11,306 nt of DNA from JBDRGC01 sp043818215 (GTDB taxonomy: Bacteria; Chloroflexota; Anaerolineae; Anaerolineales; UBA11858): NCBI GenBank assembly GCA_043818215.1, contig JBDRGC010000224.1, forward strand, positions 1 to 11,306, given 5' to 3'. Made by a program: the position numbers and the translations under genes. Below the pieces are notes generated by a model. That model saw nothing but the letters and a program-made list of their open reading frames with translations, did no database searches and was not told the DNA's origin. Of this stretch, positions 6,067 to 11,306 are shown one piece after another; position 1 is the first letter of the stretch; every line of letters begins with the position of its first letter.

Positions 6067-6519
6067 CATCGAATGAATTCGATGCTGTTACAAGAAACCT
6101 GTTGAAACAGGTTCGAGGTGTGGTTTAACGTGCTTTAGGAACGGTGATCAAATAACTTGCTCATTTCCAAATTTGAGTGTAGCGCCGGTTGAGTAGGCTC
6201 GGAGGGATGGAGAGCCGTATCGAAACCAAGCGGGGCGTGAAAATGAGCTAATTTGCCTTAATCCGCTGGGTTTCGATACGCTCCGGCACTAAAAACGTGT
6301 GCCTGCGCTACTCAACCAGCGATCGCGTTAGGATACAAACGCGCAAGTTATTTAATTCTCGTTCCTTAGCATGTTTTGGATATCAACCCCGAATTCATTC
6401 GGGGTGCTGAGACATCGAATGAATTCGATGCTGTTATGAGAAACCTGTTGAAACAGGTTCGAGGTGTGGTTCAACATGCTTTAGCATGTTTTGGGTATCA
6501 GCCCCGAATTCATTCGGGG
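6067..6519. repeat. 115-bp tandem unit of four 18-bp palindromes, interrupted by a MITE
   Basis: The unit, present nearly twice, contains four palindromes, each with 8-bp arms and a 2-nt centre: CATCGAATGAATTCGATG (6067-6084, 6413-6430), AACCTGTTGAAACAGGTT (6096-6113, 6442-6459), AACATGCTTTAGCATGTT (6473-6490; the first copy is split at 6127-6134 and 6368-6375) and CCCCGAATTCATTCGGGG (6387-6404, 6502-6519). Removing the 228-bp element plus a 3-bp duplication restores the 115-bp period exactly. Linkers are 11, 12-13, 11 and 8 bp. No coding capacity is seen. The region sits between the kinase and ABC promoters. Confidence 0.95.
6138..6365 (-). mobile_element. MITE-like element, copy 2 (complete, 228 bp)
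   Basis: This is the only complete copy. Its terminal inverted repeats match at 19 of 23 positions: both begin GGAACG and both contain AAATAACTTGC at positions 13-23. It is flanked on both sides by TTA (6135-6137 and 6366-6368). The whole element is a long imperfect palindrome, for example GTATCGAAACC near 6219 against GGTTTCGATAC near 6269, and GGTTGAGTAG against CTACTCAACC. It has no open reading frame. The orientation is opposite to copies 1 and 3. The 3-bp duplication with A/T-rich target resembles the TNA target reported for the IS1031 group of the IS5 family, but the responsible transposase is unknown. Confidence 0.88.
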
Positions 6520-6597
6520 TGCTCTCATACGGGGTGCTCTCTGATTCCCTAGAATAATACTATAGAGCCTGTTTCATTGGCAAACGAAATCATCATT
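6520..6597. other. Spacer without recognised gene
   Basis: This has a short duplicated ACGGGGTGCTCTC-like tail of the palindrome array, then an A/T-rich stretch near 6550-6565. Nothing else can be supported. Confidence 0.4.
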
Positions 6598-6645
6598 TTG
6601 ACAAAACTGGTGACAGGCGTCATATCCGAAAGTGGCGCCTGTCAC
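6598..6645 (+). promoter_or_regulatory. Candidate promoter overlapped by a 10-bp inverted repeat
   Basis: A perfect TTGACA (6598-6603) is followed after 17 bp by CATATC (6621-6626), a weak -10. GTGACAGGCG (6610-6619) and its exact complement CGCCTGTCAC (6636-6645) flank the -10 and could form an operator. It is the best candidate for driving the ABC cluster, although 210 bp upstream. The inverted repeat could instead be a dispersed repeat that happens to lie here. Confidence 0.4.
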
Positions 6646-6704
6646 ACGCGTTGATGGTTCTCGACACCTGCCGGGAGAAGGGATACTGTTCTATATTGGG
6701 GGGA

Positions 6705-6794
6705 GGAACCAGGGACTAGGAACTAGGAACTAGGAACCAGGAAATCAGGAAACCAGGAAACTAGGAAACCAGGAAACCAGGAATCAGGAAACCT
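6705..6794. repeat. Tandem array switching from 7- to 8-bp units (GGAACTA to GGAAACCA)
   Basis: Five 7-bp units of the GGAACTA/GGAACCA type (6705-6739) are followed by 8-bp units of the GGAAACCA type (6740-6779), one 7-bp unit and one more 8-bp unit. The extra A in each later unit suggests a length mutation that then spread. It is purine-rich on the plus strand. Confidence 0.92.
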
Positions 6795-6858
6795 TGCTTC
6801 CTCCCATCTCCTATCTTCCCTTTAATCTCTAATCTCAAATCTCTAATCTCTAATCTCT
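6795..6858. repeat. 7-bp tandem array, unit TAATCTC, up to the ABC start codon
   Basis: Nine units in phase (degenerate TCCTATC-like, then TAATCTC twice, AAATCTC, TAATCTC twice) end one base before the ATG at 6859. This leaves no Shine-Dalgarno sequence for that gene. It repeats the purine-array then pyrimidine-array order seen before the deoxynucleoside kinase gene. Confidence 0.9.
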
Positions 6859-7812
6859 ATGAACAAGGCCCTCATCCACGCACAAAGCCTCACCAAACGC
6901 TACCCCACCCAAAAAACCGATGCCATCACAGGGCTGGATTTTTCCATTCCCCGCGGGCAGCTTTACGGCCTGGTCGGGCCGGACGGGGCCGGTAAGACCA
7001 CAACTCTGCGGATTCTGTCCACGGTGATGGAACAGAGCAGCGGCAGTGCTAGCATTGCAGGCTGCGATGTCAAAACCGGAGCCGACAAGGCTCGTCATCA
7101 CATCGGATACATGCCCCAGAATTTCAGCCTGTATCCTGACTTGAGCGTTATCGAAAACCTGAATTTCTTCGCCAATCTTCACGCTGTCCCGCCAGACCGC
7201 AAGGATATCCGCATCCCGGAGTTGCTGGCTTTCAGCCGCCTCGACCGCTTTCGAAGCCGCCGGGCAGGCAAGCTATCGGGAGGCATGAAAAAGAAATTGG
7301 CTCTGGCATGCGCCCTGGTTCACGATCCCGACGTGCTCTTGTTGGATGAACCATCGACCGGCGTTGACCCTGTCTCTCGCCGGGAATTGTGGGTCATCCT
7401 GGCCGAAGTGGTGCAGCGGGGGGTCGCGGTGCTGGTCAGTACCCCGTACATGGATGAAGCCGAGCGCTGTCACCGCGTCGGCGTGCTTTACCGGGGCGAA
7501 CTGCTCACCAGCGGGGCGCCGGAAGACTTGGAAGCCGGGCTGCCTTACGATATTGTGGAAGTCAAAGCCAGACCGCGCAAGGAAATGCGCCGCGTGGTTG
7601 AGAGAACAGATGGCATTGTAGACTGGCGTCCGGTGGGTGACCGCTTGCGTTTGACGGTTCCCAACACAGACTCGAATGCCAAACGGGTGATACAGGCCTT
7701 GAAATCGGGATTCAAGCGGGAAGGATTGGATGTGAGTATCCTGCGGCAAACTAAAACAACAATGGAAGATGTCTTCGTTCACCTGGTTGCCGGGCAGCGA
7801 GGTGTTGCATGA
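6859..7812 (+). CDS. ABC-2 type transporter ATPase, YbhF N-half-like (NBD1)
   Basis: This is the ATP-binding subunit of an exporter of the YbhF/CcmA/DrrA type, working at the cytoplasmic face of the membrane. The 317-residue product shows Walker A GPDGAGKT (40-47), Q-loop YMPQNFS with Q87, ABC signature LSGGM (139-143), Walker B VLLLDEP (159-165) with catalytic E164, and the D-loop TGVDP. The switch histidine is replaced: the H-loop reads STPYMDEAE with P196. The C-terminal 100 residues are the small extra domain usual in this group, ending METVF-like at MEDVFVHL. This matches the N-terminal half of the fused YbhF protein, here a separate gene. Its stop overlaps the next start (ATGA), so the two are translationally coupled. 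The start follows the heptamer array with no Shine-Dalgarno sequence; the next in-frame Met (residue 57) is past Walker A. Confidence 0.93.
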   Translation: MNKALIHAQSLTKRYPTQKTDAITGLDFSIPRGQLYGLVGPDGAGKTTTLRILSTVMEQSSGSASIAGCDVKTGADKARHHIGYMPQNFSLYPDLSVIENLNFFANLHAVPPDRKDIRIPELLAFSRLDRFRSRRAGKLSGGMKKKLALACALVHDPDVLLLDEPSTGVDPVSRRELWVILAEVVQRGVAVLVSTPYMDEAERCHRVGVLYRGELLTSGAPEDLEAGLPYDIVEVKARPRKEMRRVVERTDGIVDWRPVGDRLRLTVPNTDSNAKRVIQALKSGFKREGLDVSILRQTKTTMEDVFVHLVAGQRGVA

Positions 7813-8756
7813 ATGATTATGTCAATGCTGTTGAAACGCAGCAACTAACCAAAAAATTCGGGGGTTTCACCGCAGTGGATCGGGTTGATTTTTACATTCC
7901 CAAAGGTGAGATATTCGGCCTGCTCGGCCCAAACGGGGCCGGGAAGACCACCACCATCCGGATGCTGTGCGGAATTTTAGAGCCAAGCGGTGGCACGGGT
8001 ACTGTCCTGGGCTACGACATCGCCAAAGACCCCGAAGAAATCAAAAAGCGCATCGGATATATGTCACAGAAATTCTCGCTGTACAACGATCTGACTGCCC
8101 AAGAGAATATCAGGTTTTACGCGGCCATATACGGTGTGCCCAAAAAGGAGCGCACACCGCGGGTAGATGAATTGATCGAAATGGCCGGCCTGAAGGGATA
8201 CGAAAGAGAACTGACCCGCAATCTCTCCGGGGCCTGGCGTCAGAGACTTGCTTTTGCGTGCGCCATTGCTCACAAGCCCCCGATGCTCTTTCTCGACGAA
8301 GCCACCGCCGGTGTTGACCCGGTCTCGCGCCGCGAATTTTGGGACCTGATCTACGCGATGGCCGGGCAAGGGGTCAGCGTGCTGGCAACCACTCACTACA
8401 TGGACGAGGCCGAATACTGCAATACCATCGGCATGATGTACCGCGGCGAGCTGATTGCCCTCGCCAGCCCCGACGAACTCAAAGCCAGGATGCCCGGTAC
8501 ACTGCTGCAAGTCGATTGCGCCAACCCCGCGCAGGCCGAAAGCGTTTTGGATTCCCTCCCGGAAGTGATCGGCTCATCACTGCATGGGGCGCAGCTTCAC
8601 GTTGTTTTGAAATCCCCTGGCAAAGAAAAGAAAATCCGGCGCGCGCTCACCTCAGAGGGCATTAAAGTCCACCACATAGAAGAGATTCAGCCATCATTGG
8701 AAGACGTGTTCATCTCTATGGTCGAAGATAGCCGCACCCAGGTAGATGACCACTGA
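7809..8756 (+). CDS. ABC-2 type transporter ATPase, YbhF C-half-like (NBD2)
   Basis: This is the second ATP-binding subunit, expected to dimerise with the preceding ATPase. The 315-residue product has Walker A GPNGAGKT (40-47), Q-loop YMSQKFS with Q87, Walker B MLFLDEA (159-165) with E164, and an intact H-loop TTHYMDEAE with H196. The ABC signature is altered: LSGAW (139-143) instead of LSGGQ, as is common in C-terminal halves of YbhF-like proteins. The C-terminal domain ends SLEDVFISMVED. The start overlaps the previous stop by 4 bp. The last three codons and the stop (DDH*) merge into the 7-bp repeats that follow, so the extreme C-terminus may have been extended or replaced by repeat sequence. 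A 301-bp repeat-filled gap separates it from the permease gene on the same strand. Confidence 0.93.
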   Translation: MNDYVNAVETQQLTKKFGGFTAVDRVDFYIPKGEIFGLLGPNGAGKTTTIRMLCGILEPSGGTGTVLGYDIAKDPEEIKKRIGYMSQKFSLYNDLTAQENIRFYAAIYGVPKKERTPRVDELIEMAGLKGYERELTRNLSGAWRQRLAFACAIAHKPPMLFLDEATAGVDPVSRREFWDLIYAMAGQGVSVLATTHYMDEAEYCNTIGMMYRGELIALASPDELKARMPGTLLQVDCANPAQAESVLDSLPEVIGSSLHGAQLHVVLKSPGKEKKIRRALTSEGIKVHHIEEIQPSLEDVFISMVEDSRTQVDDH

Positions 8757-8779
8757 CTGCCGACCACCGACCACCGAAT
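8757..8779. repeat. Short 7-bp array, unit CCACCGA
   Basis: About three units (CTGCCGA, CCACCGA, CCACCGA) follow directly after the NBD2 stop codon. Similar spacing extends back into its last codons (GATGACC ACTGACT). The array is cut by the hairpin element at 8780. Confidence 0.75.
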
Positions 8780-8856
8780 CAGTCCACGAAGGTGGACTTC
8801 GTGCCCTTCGTTGCCGCGACTTTCGCGAAGCATCCCCGAAGGGGGGAAGTCGCCCG
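8780..8856. repeat. Hairpin repeat, copy 2
   Basis: This copy is about 93 percent identical to 4614-4690 by eye, in the same orientation. It contains TCCACGAAGGTGGA, then the GCGACTT/AAGTCGC stem around TCGCGA and CCCC-GAA-GGGG. No coding function is apparent. Confidence 0.85.
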
Positions 8857-8870
8857 TCGCCCCCGCCGCC

Positions 8871-8930
8871 GAAGCATCCCGTGCATAGCCTACCCGAAGG
8901 GTGCAAAGGGGGGAAGTCACCCGACTGCCC
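8871..8930. repeat. Partial hairpin repeat, diverged second unit
   Basis: GAAGCATCCC is followed by CGAAGGGTGC, AAGGGGGGAAGTCACCCG and ACTGCCC, which follows the right two-thirds of the 4614 element with an insertion around GTGCATAGCCTAC. It is a second, diverged partial copy placed directly after copy 2. Confidence 0.6.
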
Positions 8931-8950
8931 CCTTCGGCGAAGCGGCAAAT

Positions 8951-9034
8951 AGCCGTCAGCCGTCTGCGGTCATCGGACATCGGTCATCCGTCAGCCGTCA
9001 TCGGTCATCGGTCGTCGGTCGGCAATCAGCCAAA
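8951..9034. repeat. 7-bp tandem array, unit ATCGGTC / AGCCGTC (12 units)
   Basis: Twelve units in constant phase: AGCCGTC twice, then TGCGGTC, ATCGGAC, ATCGGTC, ATCCGTC, AGCCGTC, ATCGGTC twice, GTCGGTC, GGCAATC and AGCCAAA. It ends 23 bp before the permease start, just leaving room for a Shine-Dalgarno sequence. Confidence 0.93.
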
Positions 9035-9057
9035 GCCAAAAATTTCGGAGAAACCCC

Positions 9058-10185
9058 ATGGAACGCCTGTTAACCATCATGAAAAAAGAGTTCTTCCACA
9101 TCTGGCGGGACCCGCGCACAATGGCGTTGATCATTGCTTTGCCGGTCATGCTTCTGGTGCTTCTCGGCTACGGCGTGTCTGGTGAAACCAAGAATATTCC
9201 CATGGCCGTGGCGGACTTCTCCAAAACCGATGCCAGCCGCAGATATATCGAATATTTCACCACCAGCGGAGATTTCGAATTCCGCTACACTGCCTTCAGC
9301 GAAGATGAACTCATCAATCTGATCGATACCGACCGCGCAGAAGTCGGCTTGTTGATCCCGGAAGATTTTGGCCGCCGCGTCGACACCGGCAAAACGGCCG
9401 TCACGCAGTTTTACATCAACGGCTCCGACCCTTCGATTGCCCAAACCACAGCATTGAAAATCGGTGCCATCGGACAAATTGTGGCCCAAGACCTGCTGGT
9501 CGAGCAGCTTACAAAAGCAACCGGCGGACTGGATTTACAAATCCCCATCAACAGCCTGTCCTTGATGCTATACAACCCCAACTCCGACCCTGGCCTGTTC
9601 ATGATTCCCGGCCTGATCCCGATCATCCTTCAAGTCCAAACCTTGCTGCTGACCGCCTTAGCCATCGTCCGAGAGCGTGAGCAAGGCACCATGGAGCAGC
9701 TGATTGTCACCCCCATCAAATCCTGGGAACTGATGCTGGGCAAGATCATCCCATATTTAATGGTGTGCATTTTCAACACTCTGGTCATGCTTTGGCTGGG
9801 GCAGCTAATATTCGGTATTTCAGCGGTCGGCAGCGTGTGGGAATTGGTGGGCCTGAGCACGGTCTTCATCCTCGGCTCGCTGGGCCTGGGCGTGCTGATC
9901 TCGAATGTCTCCCGCACCCAGATGCAGGCCATGTATCTGGCGGTTGGCGTGGTGCTCATCCCGGCCATCATCCTGTCGGGGCTGATCATCTCCCGCAGCG
10001 GGATGCCCCGGGCGACCTATCTTTTCAGCGAATTGCTGCCGGTGACACATTTTCTTGAAATCACCCGTGGCATCATGCTCAAAGGTGTCGGCGCAGAGGT
10101 TTTGTGGCCCTCCATCTGGCCCCTGATCGTGCTCAGCGTTGTTTATTTCACGGCCAGTGTGTTGGCGTTCCGCAAGAGGTTGTGA
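9058..10185 (+). CDS. ABC-2 type transporter permease, YbhR/YbhS-like
   Basis: This is the membrane subunit of the exporter. The 375-residue product has the layout of the ABC2_membrane_3 family: a cytoplasmic N-terminal stretch (MERLLTIMKKEFFHIWRDPR), a first membrane helix at about 22-40, a soluble extracytoplasmic domain (about 42-175), then five membrane segments (about 180-205, 225-250, 260-285, 290-312, 345-370). The conserved cytoplasmic coupling region AIVREREQGTMEQLIVTPIK (201-220) lies after the second helix. GGAG seven bases upstream supports the ATG at 9058. Known relatives export drugs, cations or other hydrophobic compounds; the substrate here is unknown. YbhFSR-like systems normally have two permeases, but only one is present, so it would have to form a homodimer or use a partner encoded elsewhere. 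The epimerase gene starts 3 bp after its stop. Confidence 0.92.
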   Translation: MERLLTIMKKEFFHIWRDPRTMALIIALPVMLLVLLGYGVSGETKNIPMAVADFSKTDASRRYIEYFTTSGDFEFRYTAFSEDELINLIDTDRAEVGLLIPEDFGRRVDTGKTAVTQFYINGSDPSIAQTTALKIGAIGQIVAQDLLVEQLTKATGGLDLQIPINSLSLMLYNPNSDPGLFMIPGLIPIILQVQTLLLTALAIVREREQGTMEQLIVTPIKSWELMLGKIIPYLMVCIFNTLVMLWLGQLIFGISAVGSVWELVGLSTVFILGSLGLGVLISNVSRTQMQAMYLAVGVVLIPAIILSGLIISRSGMPRATYLFSELLPVTHFLEITRGIMLKGVGAEVLWPSIWPLIVLSVVYFTASVLAFRKRL

Positions 10186-10188
10186 AAG

Positions 10189-11241
10189 ATGAGTACAAAA
10201 ATATTGTTGACAGGTGCCTCAGGCGCGGTTGGCTTTGAAGCCTTCCAAGAATTGCTGAAGCGCAAAGACCAATATGAGATCCGAATTTTGAGCCTGGATG
10301 CCAAACAGGAGCGCAGATTATTCCGCCCCTACGCCGATCAGGTCGATATTGTGTGGGGAGATTTGCGGAATCCGGAGGACGTGCGTGCAGCGGTTGACGG
10401 GGTGGACGCTGTCCTGCACGCCGCGGCCTTGATTCCCCCTGCTGCCGACCGCCACCCTGAACTAGCTTGGGAGATAAACGTTAGCGGGACGCGGAACTTG
10501 GTTGCTGCTATGCGGAGGCAGCCTAAGCCCCCAAAGTTGATCTACACCTCGTCTATCTCCGTTTATGGCGACCGCGTTGATGACCCGCATATCCGGGTTG
10601 GCGATCCCCTCGCTCCGAGTATCGGCGACGAATACGCCCGCACGAAGATCGCCGCCGAGAGGTTGATCCGCAGCTCCGGCCTCAAGTGGACGATCCTGCG
10701 TTTATGCGGGATTCTGACTCCACGGTTGAAAATCCAACCCCTAATGTTTCACATGCCCCTGGACACAGCCCTGGAGTGGTGCCACAGTTCCGACGCCGGG
10801 TACGCCCTGGTTCGAGCCATCGAATGCGATGGCGTCGATGGCCGCATTTTCAACCTCGGCGGCGGGAAGCACTGCCGCATCACAGCCCGAGAATTCTTGC
10901 GCACCATGATGCCCATTTTTGGCGTCGATTCGGGCCTTATCCCGGATTACGCCTTCGCCAAGCAGAATTTCCACTCTGGCTACTACGCCGATGGTGATGA
11001 TTTGGATGCCCTGCTCCACTTCCGGCGGAAGACATTGCAAGATTACGTCGATGTCGCGCGAAACAGCGTTTCCCCGGTGCAGAGGTTTCTCCTGCGGTTG
11101 ATTCCCCGTCCCATAGTGCGCCAATGGCTTATGCGCATGTCCGAACCGCTGAAAGCCATCCAAGAACGTGACGAGAATCTCATCTCTCGCTTTTACGGTT
11201 CTCGTCAGGCGTTTGAGCAATTAGGTACGAGAATTAAATAA
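10189..11241 (+). CDS. Extended SDR: NAD-dependent epimerase/dehydratase family protein
   Basis: This is a predicted NAD(P)-dependent oxidoreductase or epimerase. The 350-residue product has the Rossmann motif TGASGAVG (8-15), the acidic site WGDL (56-59), HAAA (77-80), INVSGTRNLV (96-105), the serine region YTSSISVYG (119-127) and the catalytic pair Y149-x3-K153 in EYARTK. All active-site residues of extended SDRs are present. Sugar nucleotides are common substrates, but nothing fixes the substrate here. It lies 3 bp after the permease gene with AGAGG upstream, so it is almost certainly cotranscribed and may modify the exported compound or a cell-surface component. The final residues G346-K350 and the stop codon lie inside MITE copy 3, so the native C-terminus has probably been replaced. 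Confidence 0.88.
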   Translation: MSTKILLTGASGAVGFEAFQELLKRKDQYEIRILSLDAKQERRLFRPYADQVDIVWGDLRNPEDVRAAVDGVDAVLHAAALIPPAADRHPELAWEINVSGTRNLVAAMRRQPKPPKLIYTSSISVYGDRVDDPHIRVGDPLAPSIGDEYARTKIAAERLIRSSGLKWTILRLCGILTPRLKIQPLMFHMPLDTALEWCHSSDAGYALVRAIECDGVDGRIFNLGGGKHCRITAREFLRTMMPIFGVDSGLIPDYAFAKQNFHSGYYADGDDLDALLHFRRKTLQDYVDVARNSVSPVQRFLLRLIPRPIVRQWLMRMSEPLKAIQERDENLISRFYGSRQAFEQLGTRIK

Positions 11242-11280
11242 CTTGCGCGTTTGTATCCTAACGCGAGCGCGGGTTGTGTA
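11224..11280 (+). mobile_element. MITE-like element, copy 3 (left end only)
   Basis: This begins GGTACGAGAATT, followed by AAATAACTTGC, and continues into the same sequence as position 1 onward. TTA precedes it at 11221-11223, but only the left flank is visible, so a target duplication cannot be confirmed. It overlaps the last five codons and stop of the epimerase gene. The copy is cut by the end of the window. Confidence 0.85.
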
Positions 11281-11306
11281 GGGGGGGGGGGGGGGGGGGG
11301 GGGGCC
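11281..11306. other. Poly-G run (24 G plus CC), likely artefact
   Basis: Where copies 1 and 2 continue with the element sequence, this end turns into 24 consecutive G and CC. The preceding bases also deviate from copy 1 toward G/T. This pattern is typical of signal loss in two-colour sequencing and not of real DNA. Confidence 0.85.

Noticed and set aside
6138..6365. Complete insertion sequence
   Set aside because: At 228 bp, mostly palindromic and without a reading frame, it cannot encode a transposase.
1..11306. Circular plasmid or phage-like replicon suggested by matching ends
   Set aside because: The overlap is a dispersed mobile repeat also present internally, the right end is poly-G, and there are no replication, partition or phage genes.

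Overview
The window looks like one whole assembly contig from an environmental bacterium. Protein style, moderate-to-high GC and the dense short interspersed repeats between genes suggest Chloroflexota, perhaps the Anaerolineae. That placement is inferred from general resemblance, not from a marker gene. Both ends lie inside the same mobile repeat, and the right end decays into 24 G plus CC, which is probably a sequencing or assembly artefact.

Left to right: a partial MITE-like element (1-280); ssb on the minus strand with its own terminator and a candidate promoter; a heptamer repeat block; a deoxynucleoside kinase gene on the plus strand; a palindrome-rich spacer; an uncharacterised nucleotidyltransferase-fold gene ending in a clear terminator; and a structured spacer. 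These are followed by a decayed histidine-kinase remnant (minus) and a NarL/LuxR response regulator with its membrane histidine kinase (both minus).

An 812-bp gene-free zone (6047-6858) then separates the two-component system from a plus-strand cluster: two ABC-2 type ATPases overlapping by 4 bp, a 301-bp repeat-filled gap, a YbhR/YbhS-like ABC-2 permease, and an extended short-chain dehydrogenase/epimerase beginning 3 bp after the permease stop. The likely biology is a two-component system beside an ABC exporter, perhaps controlling it. The two ATPases appear to form an asymmetric pair with one consensus and one degenerate ATP site. No second permease or HlyD-type adaptor is visible.

The most unusual content is between the genes. 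A TIR-bearing non-autonomous element is present in three copies. One copy interrupts an 18-bp palindrome whose empty version survives 105 bp away, giving its insertion site and a 3-bp TTA duplication. A second copy has lengthened arms, with paired 26-bp insertions that can still base-pair. The third supplies the last five codons and stop of the epimerase gene. There is also a 115-bp tandem unit made of four 18-bp palindromes, a set of 7-bp tandem arrays at gene borders that occupy the place of ribosome-binding sites, and an 84-bp hairpin element found twice inside such arrays. I see no CRISPR array, tRNA, rRNA or transposase gene.
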